The notes beneath the pieces are model-generated. The model saw only the letters and a program-made list of their open reading frames with translations, did not search any database and was not told the origin of the DNA. The position numbers and the translations under genes were made by a program. Shown piece after piece: positions 1 to 5,985 of a DNA stretch of 7,211 nt. This DNA is from CAYRTD01 sp964426915. GTDB lineage: Bacteria; Bacteroidota; Bacteroidia; Bacteroidales; GCA-2748055. Where the stretch lies: positions 1 to 7,211 of the forward strand of contig CAYRTD010000180.1 of NCBI GenBank assembly GCA_964426915.1, given 5' to 3'. Numbering within the stretch: position 1 is the stretch's first letter; the number at the start of each line of letters is the position of its first letter.

Positions 1-29
1 GTTTAAGTTGGTACGTTTCCCTCGCTTCG

Positions 30-65
30 TTCGCTCAAGTCCCTCCATTCGCTCAAGTCAAATCC
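30..65. repeat. 18-bp tandem repeat, two copies
   Basis: Two adjacent 18-bp units, 30-47 and 48-65, share the first 12 bases (TTCGCTCAAGTC) exactly and then diverge. The block directly upstream (20-29, CCTCGCTTCG) looks like a further decayed relative. Such text is commonly part of dispersed intergenic repeat patches; I cannot tell from one window how many copies the genome holds. Confidence 0.7.
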
Positions 66-93
66 CTCTTCCCAATCCCCAATCCCATTCCCC
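64..93 (-). other. Putative G-quadruplex motif in the hydrolase 3' UTR
   Basis: On the minus strand this stretch has five G-tracts of lengths 4, 3, 4, 3 and 3, separated by loops of 3, 3, 3 and 4 bases. The plus strand shows the matching C-tracts at 64-66, 71-73, 77-80, 84-86 and 90-93. This satisfies the usual G3+N1-7 rule for an intramolecular quadruplex with one spare tract. It lies about 70 bases after the glycoside hydrolase stop codon, on the mRNA-like strand. Folding and any effect on termination or RNA stability are inferences. It may equally be one piece of a GGGATTGGGGATT-type dispersed repeat. Confidence 0.6.
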
Positions 94-140
94 TATTAGA
101 ACCACAAAATGTAGCGTAGTGCATTTTCGATCTGAGATCC

Positions 141-160
141 AACTGCAAAACTGCACAACT
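141..160 (-). repeat. 20-nt motif, inverted copy of the one at 3493-3512
   Basis: Read on the minus strand this is AGTTGTGCAGTTTTGCAGTT. It matches 3493-3512 on the plus strand at 19 of 20 positions. It starts 3 bases after the glycoside hydrolase stop codon, so the two copies bracket the hydrolase pair in inverted orientation. Confidence 0.8.
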
Positions 161-163
161 TTT

Positions 164-2215
164 CTAAAATGCTATCGCCCTTGTCACCCTGGGTTTCTTC
201 CGGAACGGCCTCTTCTCACCCGCCGCAACCGGATAAACATTCAAATGAGTTTTTTTCGCATGCTTATAAAGCTCCTCATATGGTTGATAAAGGATATCAT
301 TAAACCCTATATTGTAATTCTCTCCATCAAACCTCCCCATAATGGGCTGATCTATCCACTGAAAGTAATGGATACCGATCATTTCTGGTCTTTGGAATCC
401 CTGTTCAAGAAAATATTGGTAGGCAATTCCACGCTGCTTCTGGTTTTTTACAGCTCTTAAGCCGGTAGAGGGGAGTCCGCGGTCGGTGGCACCGAAATGA
501 AATTCGCCGATCAAAACGGGTTTACCGGATCTTTCATATATTTCTTTTGTTTCCGGCGGACCCGGTGAATGATAACCATTGATGGAAAATACATCAAAAG
601 ATTCAGCAGCCACATAGAGTAGCTCACTGCTTATGTAAGCGTACCGCATCCCAAGGTTTAGGTGGTTGGGAGCTATCTTGCGGGTTTCTTCGCTTATAAC
701 ACCCACATATTTTCTGACCATATATTTGCTGAATTCCCAGAGGTCTGAACGGCAGCTATCAGAGGGATAGTCTTTTAAAGTGAGATTCAGGATGTCGATA
801 AAACTATCGAACTCCATGTTCCAGTGCGATGAAAGTGAATCAGCTTTGCCATACTTTTCCTGCAACCAGAGTGCAAGAACTGCTTTGGTGTATGAAAACC
901 GGTTGATAGCGAGCATTTCAAAGGCAATGTTCTTTTCACCGAAAGCCCATTGTGGTTCATTTCTTAGGAAATAGCCAATCATGTATGGATCTTTCTTGTA
1001 TTTTTCGAGTTGAGAAGCAAAAGTAACGGCTCTTTTTCGGTATTCGGGCGAGAAAACGTCCGGAAAATCGCGAAAGAGACTTAGATCTGTCTGAGGAAAA
1101 TTGTTTAGAGGCAAGACATAGGGAAGATTTGCTTCGACCATGAATTTTTTATCAGACCAATTTCCTATGGTATTGAAATGGGCATTTATTAGTTTATATT
1201 TTGTGATCTTTTGCCATTTATCCACCCAGTTCTCACCGAAAGCCCGAATCATATTCACTCTGAAAAAGTCTACCATCTCGAGATCTCTTGTTAAACCGTA
1301 AGCGGTTTTCATGATCCCGTTGTTTTCAGGCAAACTTGAGTAAAGTTCTCTGTTGCCCTTAAGAACAGCAGGCACACCATTCCCGATAACATCCATGCCA
1401 AAGCTCAGAAAGGCATATCCGCCAGGATCCACAAACCACCAGCGGTTTCCGTCAAAATGCGTGTGAAAGAAGCCGGTGGAGTCGAAGCGTAGTTTTTTCC
1501 AGCCGCCAAATTCTGAAAACTCATCCGAAAAGCTTGCTTCTTCTTCCACCATTTTTCCCAGGTTGTCGAAATGCTCATTCCACTCTTCCTGTGAATGTAT
1601 TTTACTCTTCCAGTCTTTTGCCACCCACTGTCCGAAACTGTCCACAACTTCAGTCTTTGGTAGTGAACCAAAATCCGGAAGCTCGTCAATAATAAATCCT
1701 TTATAAATACGAATTCCTTGTTCTTTGCCCGAGGCTGCATATATTTTTATTTTGCCCAGATCTTCAAAATCGATGCGGTTCCCAAATACCACACCTTTCA
1801 TCTGACGGGGATAGCGGGGAATAAATATTTGCTGTCCGTCGAGATAGCTGAAAGGAAAAACCATATATGTTCGCAGATGCGGCAGTAAACCAATTTTAGA
1901 ACTAAGGGCAGGGTGATCTGCAATCCCGTCTTCCGAATTATCCTTTTTAAAAAACTTCAGATGAATGATTCCACTTACCTCTTCGTTCTGCTGGCATTCT
2001 ATCACAAGAAATTTATCCTTCGATATTTTATTAATGATCTCCGGAGTTCTTATTTCAATTATATTATCCGATGAACTTACACCCAGTATCAGGTTTTCCT
2101 TAATTGCAAGATCGATTTTTTCTGAAGATTCGGATACCTGTGCATTGAGTGGGCAGGGAATAATTAAAGTAGTAAATAATAGCGCTAAACTGATTTTTAT
2201 AAGATGGCAATTCAT
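164..2215 (-). CDS. Secreted clan GH-A glycoside hydrolase, GH50 agarase-like
   Basis: A 683-residue protein, likely exported and active on a polysaccharide or oligosaccharide outside the cytoplasm. Residues 1-25 form a signal peptide: short basic start, hydrophobic core at 8-20, and probable signal peptidase I cleavage after LNA-25. C21 is not in a good lipobox, so a lipoprotein is unlikely. Residues about 50-175 are beta-rich and could be the jelly-roll domain that precedes the barrel in GH50-type enzymes. A TIM barrel follows from about 245: DGNRWWFVDPGG (255-266), the FNTIGNWSD stretch (347-355), RNEP with candidate acid/base E420, and LIGEFHFG with candidate nucleophile E571. The 151-residue gap between these glutamates fits strands 4 and 7 of clan GH-A. 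No Por secretion tail is seen. It lies 40 bp after the amidohydrolase gene and is probably co-transcribed. The superfamily is fairly certain; the agarase substrate is a guess from motif resemblance, and no SusC/SusD genes are nearby to help. Confidence 0.8.
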   Translation of the reverse strand: MNCHLIKISLALLFTTLIIPCPLNAQVSESSEKIDLAIKENLILGVSSSDNIIEIRTPEIINKISKDKFLVIECQQNEEVSGIIHLKFFKKDNSEDGIADHPALSSKIGLLPHLRTYMVFPFSYLDGQQIFIPRYPRQMKGVVFGNRIDFEDLGKIKIYAASGKEQGIRIYKGFIIDELPDFGSLPKTEVVDSFGQWVAKDWKSKIHSQEEWNEHFDNLGKMVEEEASFSDEFSEFGGWKKLRFDSTGFFHTHFDGNRWWFVDPGGYAFLSFGMDVIGNGVPAVLKGNRELYSSLPENNGIMKTAYGLTRDLEMVDFFRVNMIRAFGENWVDKWQKITKYKLINAHFNTIGNWSDKKFMVEANLPYVLPLNNFPQTDLSLFRDFPDVFSPEYRKRAVTFASQLEKYKKDPYMIGYFLRNEPQWAFGEKNIAFEMLAINRFSYTKAVLALWLQEKYGKADSLSSHWNMEFDSFIDILNLTLKDYPSDSCRSDLWEFSKYMVRKYVGVISEETRKIAPNHLNLGMRYAYISSELLYVAAESFDVFSINGYHSPGPPETKEIYERSGKPVLIGEFHFGATDRGLPSTGLRAVKNQKQRGIAYQYFLEQGFQRPEMIGIHYFQWIDQPIMGRFDGENYNIGFNDILYQPYEELYKHAKKTHLNVYPVAAGEKRPFRKKPRVTRAIAF

Positions 2216-2255
2216 GCAGATAACTAAGTTTTTGAAATTGCAATATAATGATTAA

Positions 2256-3413
2256 TTAATTACTAAAAAGAAACCTTTTAGCATTCTCCACAGCGATTCT
2301 TTTCATAATCTCATCTCCCATCAATGTGTTGAAATTGACCTTTATGCTGCGAAAGTGTCCTTCCTTAACGATCATATAATAATCGGAGCCATACAAAACC
2401 CTGGAAGCAAGAAGTGAATTGTCTTCAATGAGCCTCTTAAGATGACCTGATAACTGCCGGTCGTAAAGCGTATATGAAAAATCAGAATAGACATGAGGAA
2501 AGCGCTGCATTAGATCAATGATCCTTGACACCCAACTGTCGCCTTCACCCCGGATAAACTTCTTCCATTCTTCATCCCCACCGAAATGAGCCAGGTTGAG
2601 TTTCAGGCCGGGAAACCGGTCCAGTACCGGCCGCCAGTTTCTCGGATGGTTAAAGAAAAGAGCATAATCTTTTCTCCTGGGGAAGCGTTTACTTATTTCA
2701 GTATCCACAAATCCTTTTCCCGGTTCAAAATGCCAGCCTTTGATGTTATGGATTTTTTTGGATGAATTGTGGACGGTGGCTCCTGAACAATGTGCAGTAA
2801 CAGGAATGTTCTTTTCTTCGCAGATCTTGTAGATATCCATCAGACCAGGATGGGAGGGAAGATAACCGAGGGAGGGATAGATCTTGATGCCATTGAATCT
2901 GTACTCTTTGTCCTGATCGAAAACCTTCATAAAATTTTCCTTCATATCAGGATTGTTGGGATCGGTTGCAAGAAAGGGGAGAACCTGGTGAGGGAATTCA
3001 TCACGTATCTTCTTCATTTTCTCAATTTGTTCCTGGTAATCATCATGCATATCGCCTTTTATTCCGGAGCTCATATCCATCATCAGGGGGCAAAAAATCA
3101 ATTTTTTTCCAGGGTAATACCCGCTCAGCTTTATTGTGGTTTCTTTTGAGGACTTCGAACGGAAGAACTCGATAAAATATGCCAGATTGCTCAATGGGTC
3201 GGTATCTTTTCTGCCAAAAATTTTGTGCAGCAAGTGTTCAATTTTTTTTAGGAAACGAACATTAAAAGGGATCCTGATACCAATAAATTTATCCGGTACA
3301 TCCCGGTAGTTAAAAATATGAGTATGTACATCGAAAAAGACATCAGGATCATCGAGGATGGCTTTGATCTCATTTGAGACGCGGTCGAGTGGGGAGTTGC
3401 TGATGAAGGTCAT
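2256..3413 (-). CDS. Amidohydrolase superfamily metal-dependent hydrolase (amidohydrolase-2 type)
   Basis: A 385-residue cytoplasmic enzyme with no signal peptide or membrane segment. The pattern is that of the TIM-barrel metal-dependent hydrolases: the strand-1 HxH motif (H30 and H32 in FDVHTHIF), a GIKIYP strand at 175-180, H208 in the VTAHCSG motif, H276 in LNLAHFGG, and the strand-8 aspartate D344 in LYGSDYYM. All expected metal ligands are present, so it should be active, probably with a single divalent ion. Residues about 50-100 form a charged segment between strands 1 and 2. Family members hydrolyse or decarboxylate small molecules with varied substrates, so none can be assigned here. 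The ATG at 3413 is the natural start; it lies 17 residues before the first hydrophobic strand, and the leader has no Shine-Dalgarno sequence, as is usual in Bacteroidota. It is the first gene of a likely operon with the secreted glycoside hydrolase 40 bp downstream, which hints at handling a product of that enzyme. Confidence 0.85.
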   Translation of the reverse strand: MTFISNSPLDRVSNEIKAILDDPDVFFDVHTHIFNYRDVPDKFIGIRIPFNVRFLKKIEHLLHKIFGRKDTDPLSNLAYFIEFFRSKSSKETTIKLSGYYPGKKLIFCPLMMDMSSGIKGDMHDDYQEQIEKMKKIRDEFPHQVLPFLATDPNNPDMKENFMKVFDQDKEYRFNGIKIYPSLGYLPSHPGLMDIYKICEEKNIPVTAHCSGATVHNSSKKIHNIKGWHFEPGKGFVDTEISKRFPRRKDYALFFNHPRNWRPVLDRFPGLKLNLAHFGGDEEWKKFIRGEGDSWVSRIIDLMQRFPHVYSDFSYTLYDRQLSGHLKRLIEDNSLLASRVLYGSDYYMIVKEGHFRSIKVNFNTLMGDEIMKRIAVENAKRFLFSN

Positions 3414-3456
3414 AGCTGTTTGGATTTGAGGGGTTGAGGTTATGGAAGTAAGTTAC

Positions 3457-3464
3457 GAAAAATA
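3457..3464 (-). promoter_or_regulatory. Possible -7 element for the amidohydrolase/hydrolase operon
   Basis: Read on the minus strand this is TATTTTTC, a 7-of-8 match to the Bacteroidota -7 consensus TAnnTTTG, about 43 bp upstream of the amidohydrolase ATG. No clear TTTG -33 partner is visible at 19-21 bp spacing, so the call rests on one weak box in AT-rich DNA. Confidence 0.2.
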
Positions 3465-3480
3465 TGGAAATTCAACATTT

Positions 3481-3520
3481 TTGTAGTTTTGCAGTTGTGC
3501 AGTTTTGCGGTTGTGCAGTT
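3481..3520. repeat. Tandem repeat of a 16-nt unit, about 2.5 copies
   Basis: The unit TTGTGCAGTTTTGCGG (3495-3510) is preceded by a 14-nt version lacking two bases (3481-3494) and followed by a partial third copy (3511-3520). An inverted copy of the same text stands at 141-160, next to the glycoside hydrolase stop codon. The unit is not a palindrome and does not encode a structured RNA that I can see. Confidence 0.8.
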
Positions 3521-3559
3521 GAGAGACACTTCCTAATAAAATCCATTTACATTTCCCTT

Positions 3560-3617
3560 CGTGGTTCTCCTTGACTACTCCGTGTTCTCTGAAAAATCTT
3601 TTTCATGTGTTCTCTCC
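3560..3617. repeat. Degenerate CGTGnTTCTC repeats
   Basis: Three related words occur at 3560-3570 (CGTGGTTCTCC), 3581-3591 (CGTGTTCTCTG) and about 3606-3617 (TGTGTTCTCTCC), spaced by 21 to 26 bp. They resemble the dispersed 'accacgaag...' type text seen between genes in many bacterial genomes. A related GTGGTTCT lies in the left intergenic region, on the minus strand around 96-103. Confidence 0.5.
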
Positions 3618-3634
3618 GAGCGCAGCGACCCATC

Positions 3635-3663
3635 AAATTCACTCAAATTTAATATGAGAATTT
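3635..3663. promoter_or_regulatory. Imperfect dyad upstream of the ABC exporter operon
   Basis: The arms 3635-3645 and 3655-3663 pair over 9 bases (AAATT + CTCA with TGAGAATTT), with two unpaired bases (3640-3641) in the left arm and a 9-base AT-rich loop. It lies 55-83 bp before the ATPase start codon. It could be an operator for a local regulator or a weak hairpin in the leader. In such AT-rich DNA chance is also a fair explanation. Confidence 0.25.
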
Positions 3664-3676
3664 CATTCATTTAAAA

Positions 3677-3695
3677 TACTTTTACCTTACATTTT
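3677..3695 (+). promoter_or_regulatory. Possible -7 elements for the ABC exporter operon
   Basis: Two overlapping-scale candidates, TACTTTTA (3677-3684) and TACATTTT (3688-3695), each match the Bacteroidota -7 consensus TAnnTTTG at 7 of 8 positions. Neither has a clear TTTG box at the expected 19-21 bp upstream. Transcription from either would give a very short leader before the ATG at 3718. Confidence 0.2.
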
Positions 3696-3717
3696 CCCTC
3701 TCAAAACTTTTCTAAAA

Positions 3718-4569
3718 ATGATAACGGTAAAAAACCTCTCTGCATCTTACAAGCGCTCAGATAAAGAGATCTTGAAAAACATCAGTTTCAATATTGAAAA
3801 GGGCGAAATATTCGGATTCCTCGGTCCCAGCGGTGCAGGAAAAAGCACTACCCAGCGTGTAATTACAAGGATACTATCAGATTATTCGGGAGAGGTATCT
3901 GTTCTTGGTAAGGACATAAGCGAATGGAGCATCGACTTCTACAATCACATAGGTGTAGGTTTTGAATTACCCAATCATTACATGAAACTGACTGCACTGG
4001 AAAATCTCAATTACTTTCTGCAGTTCTATTCCAAAAGACTTGCAAAACCTGAAGAACTTCTGGAATGGGTTGGATTACATGAATTCAGGGATAAGAAAAC
4101 CGAAGAATTTTCAAAGGGTATGAAAATGAGGCTTAATTTTATTAGAGCACTAATGCATGATCCGGAGGTCCTGTTTTTTGATGAGCCTACAACAGGACTG
4201 GATCCTGTAAATGGACAAACCATCAAAAAAATAATTAAGAGGCAAAAGGAAGCAGGAAAAACAATATTCCTTACCACCCACAATATGCACGATGCTGAGG
4301 AGCTTTGTGACCGGGTGGCTTTCATTGTAGAAGGTGAGATAAAGCTCATCGATTCACCCATAAAATTAAAGAGAGAATTCGGTCATCGTTTGGTAAAAAT
4401 CGAGACTTCGAATGATCATACCAACAAATTTGAATTTCCCCTGGAAGACCTGGGAAATAACAGTGAATTTTTGGATATCCTAAAAAAAGAAGAGATCCTT
4501 TCCATGCATACTGATGAAGCTTCACTGGATGAAATTTTTATTAAAGTAACCGGAAAATCCCTGGTATAA
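3718..4569 (+). CDS. ABC exporter ATP-binding protein
   Basis: A 283-residue nucleotide-binding subunit that should power the two permeases encoded directly downstream. Walker A is GPSGAGKST (36-44), the signature is FSKGMKMRL (131-139, replacing canonical LSGGQ), Walker B is VLFFDEP (151-157, catalytic E156), the D-loop is GLDP (160-163) and the switch histidine is H188 in TTHNM. The Q-loop position appears to hold Glu (E83 in GVGFELPNHY) instead of Gln. The degenerate signature and the Glu recall the ATPases annotated as fluoroquinolone exporters (Rv2688c type), but that specificity is only a resemblance. Residues about 220-283 form the accessory C-terminal region common in drug-type ABC-2 ATPases. 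The ATG at 3718 puts the VKNLSASY strand at the right distance from Walker A. The gene is first in a three-gene operon, and its stop codon lies one base before the next start. Cytoplasmic, membrane-associated. Confidence 0.93.
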   Translation: MITVKNLSASYKRSDKEILKNISFNIEKGEIFGFLGPSGAGKSTTQRVITRILSDYSGEVSVLGKDISEWSIDFYNHIGVGFELPNHYMKLTALENLNYFLQFYSKRLAKPEELLEWVGLHEFRDKKTEEFSKGMKMRLNFIRALMHDPEVLFFDEPTTGLDPVNGQTIKKIIKRQKEAGKTIFLTTHNMHDAEELCDRVAFIVEGEIKLIDSPIKLKREFGHRLVKIETSNDHTNKFEFPLEDLGNNSEFLDILKKEEILSMHTDEASLDEIFIKVTGKSLV

Positions 4570-4570
4570 A

Positions 4571-5260
4571 ATGAAAAATTACTGGACACATCTGATCAAA
4601 TGGGATTTCATCCTTTTCGCCAAATACAGGATCATCCTGATCACTGCAATTATAACAGCTCTCTACACAATTATTTTCAGATTTCTACCCGAAGGATCCG
4701 AAAAATTCATTGTATTTATAATATTCAGCGATCCTGCATTTATGGGATTTATGTTCATAGGGGCCATATTGCTTTTCGAAAAATCATCCCATACGAACCA
4801 GGTATTATCCATACTTCCATTGAAATTATCCCATTACATATTTTCAAAAGCACTGGTTCTGACATTAATAGCCCTTGGCGGGGGTCTAATCATGATCGTT
4901 GCGGGAACAGGGTTTGACTTTAATCTGCCCATAATGATTACAGGATTCATACTTACCTCTATGGTATTTGTTTTTCTTGGGATTGCAGGTGGTTCTATGG
5001 TTAGGACTCTGAATCAATATATTCTTATTTTACCTATTTTCTTTTTCCCCGCTGCACTGCCTTTCCTGGACTTTTTCGGATTATGGGAATCCCCATTGCT
5101 TTATATTATCCCCACGCAGGCCAGTCTGCTTCTTTTTGAAGGTATTCATTCGGAAATTTCAACAGGGAATCTGCTTTATTCGATAAGTTACCTCCTGCTT
5201 TGGGTAGCTATCTCCTATTATTTTGCTTACCGCTCACTGAAACAAAACTGGAAATACTAA
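4571..5260 (+). CDS. ABC-2-type exporter permease subunit A
   Basis: A 229-residue inner-membrane protein with about six hydrophobic helices, near residues 20-37, 47-69, 91-112, 119-140, 149-170 and 199-219. After helix 2 comes a cytoplasmic loop, FEKSSHTNQVLSILPLKLSHY (69-89), in the style of ABC-2 permeases, where a Glu followed by a 'LP...Y..SK' segment contacts the ATPase. The amino end is short and cytoplasmic (YWTHLIKWDF), and the carboxyl tail is basic (RSLKQNWKY). There is no extracellular domain, so this is a compact exporter half rather than a MacB or lipoprotein-release type. It starts one base after the ATPase stop codon and ends 5 bp before the second permease, which indicates translational coupling and fixed stoichiometry. 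The exported compound cannot be read from the sequence. Confidence 0.88.
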   Translation: MKNYWTHLIKWDFILFAKYRIILITAIITALYTIIFRFLPEGSEKFIVFIIFSDPAFMGFMFIGAILLFEKSSHTNQVLSILPLKLSHYIFSKALVLTLIALGGGLIMIVAGTGFDFNLPIMITGFILTSMVFVFLGIAGGSMVRTLNQYILILPIFFFPAALPFLDFFGLWESPLLYIIPTQASLLLFEGIHSEISTGNLLYSISYLLLWVAISYYFAYRSLKQNWKY

Positions 5261-5265
5261 TCAAA

Positions 5266-5979
5266 ATGAATTCGATAAACAAAATCTTCAATATAAGCAT
5301 AACAGACTTCACACTGATCATGAGGGATAAATCACTGCTTCTTCTTCTCTTCGTTCCTTTCCTCATTCTTCTTATTCTTCGCACGCTTATACCTTATCTT
5401 TCTGGTCTTGTTCCAGTGCTTCAGGATTATTATCTTTTAATAACAGCACTCACAGCTATAGTTTCTTCAATATTTCCCGGATTCATCCTGGCTTTTATTA
5501 TCCTTGACGAAAAAGAGCAATACCTCACCGATGTATTCAGGATACTTCCATGGTCGCTGAACAGGATCTTAATGGTACGGATTGTACTCAGTTCTTTAAC
5601 AGGATTTACTTACAGTTTACTTATTCTTACTTTTTCAGGACTTTATGATTTTAGCCATATACAGGTCATTTACACCTCTTTGCTGAATTCTTTCGCACCT
5701 CCTTTTATGGCATTACTCGTCCTGATCTTTTCACAAAACAAGATCGAAGGTGTAGTCTATGCTAAAGTTTTTAATTTTATTTTGATGATCCCCCTGGTTA
5801 CATTCTTCATCAATGAGCCCTGGAGATTTATAATGGGTATCATTCCGAACTTCTGGTCATTTGAAATACTATTTACGGATAATAATTATCATTTGCTGTT
5901 TGCAGCCGGAGCGACAGTAAATATCATCGCTGTTTTTATTTTTTTCAGGATGCTTGGGAGGAAGCTAAGGGAAGTATAA
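5266..5979 (+). CDS. ABC-2-type exporter permease subunit B
   Basis: A 237-residue inner-membrane protein with about six hydrophobic helices, near residues 23-45, 55-79, 102-124, 136-157, 168-185 and 212-228. The loop DEKEQYLTDVFRILPWSLNR (81-100) after helix 2 matches in position and style the coupling loop of the neighbouring permease, so the two are probably distant paralogues forming a heterodimer. I chose the ATG at 5266 (MNSINKIFN). The same frame is open back to a TTG at 5200, but that start would overlap the previous gene by 61 bases and add 22 residues unlike the family. The gap to the previous stop is 5 bp with no Shine-Dalgarno sequence. It is last in the exporter operon and ends 6 bp from a converging gene. 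Confidence 0.88.
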   Translation: MNSINKIFNISITDFTLIMRDKSLLLLLFVPFLILLILRTLIPYLSGLVPVLQDYYLLITALTAIVSSIFPGFILAFIILDEKEQYLTDVFRILPWSLNRILMVRIVLSSLTGFTYSLLILTFSGLYDFSHIQVIYTSLLNSFAPPFMALLVLIFSQNKIEGVVYAKVFNFILMIPLVTFFINEPWRFIMGIIPNFWSFEILFTDNNYHLLFAAGATVNIIAVFIFFRMLGRKLREV

Positions 5980-5985
5980 TGAAAA

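Larger units (their letters stand above)
1..163. other. Repeat-rich non-coding region downstream of the glycoside hydrolase gene
   Basis: This stretch lies beyond the stop codon of the minus-strand glycoside hydrolase gene and runs to the window edge. I see no convincing gene in it. It is a patchwork of short motifs: a TCGCTTCGTTCG block (22-33), two copies of TTCGCTCAAGTC spaced by 18 bp (30-41 and 48-59), a run of C-tracts (64-93), an 11-bp GATCT-G-AGATC palindrome (129-139) and a 20-nt motif (141-160) that recurs inverted at 3493-3512. On the minus strand this would be the 3' untranslated part of the hydrolase mRNA. No classical hairpin followed by a T-run is visible, so I do not call a terminator. 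Confidence 0.8.
3414..3717. other. Divergent intergenic region with promoters and decayed repeats
   Basis: These 304 bp separate the amidohydrolase start (leftward) from the ABC transporter operon (rightward), so they must hold promoters in both directions. In order they contain an AT-rich stretch next to the amidohydrolase (3440-3480), a 16-nt tandem repeat (3481-3520), degenerate CGTGnTTCTC-type repeats (3560-3617), a CGAGCGCAGCGA block (3617-3628), an AT-rich imperfect dyad (3635-3663), and a T-rich leader before the ABC ATPase gene. No small gene with a credible start and protein-like composition was found. Confidence 0.8.

Noticed and set aside
129..139. GATCT-G-AGATC palindrome as a terminator or operator
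   Set aside because: The single-base centre cannot form a hairpin loop, there is no T-run, and such an 11-bp palindrome near a gene end is weak evidence for a binding site.
8..460. Open plus-strand frame running from the left intergenic region into the hydrolase gene
   Set aside because: It is largely antisense to the well-supported glycoside hydrolase, its product is low in domain-like features, and its start lies in repeat sequence.
1405..1740. Open minus-strand frame inside the glycoside hydrolase gene
   Set aside because: It is an alternate frame of the hydrolase; the hydrolase frame has the signal peptide and catalytic motifs.
2790..3175. Overlapping plus-strand open frames opposite the amidohydrolase
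   Set aside because: They are antisense shadows; the amidohydrolase frame carries all expected metal ligands.
3481..3520. Short CRISPR-like array
   Set aside because: The 16-nt units are directly abutting with no spacers and no cas genes are present.
4600..4917. Second plus-strand frame within permease A
   Set aside because: The product is rich in His, Ile and Arg without helices or motifs, while the main frame gives a coherent membrane protein.
5200..5265. Upstream TTG start for permease B
   Set aside because: It would overlap permease A by 61 bases and add 22 residues read from that gene's other frame; ATG at 5266 gives the usual tight operon spacing.
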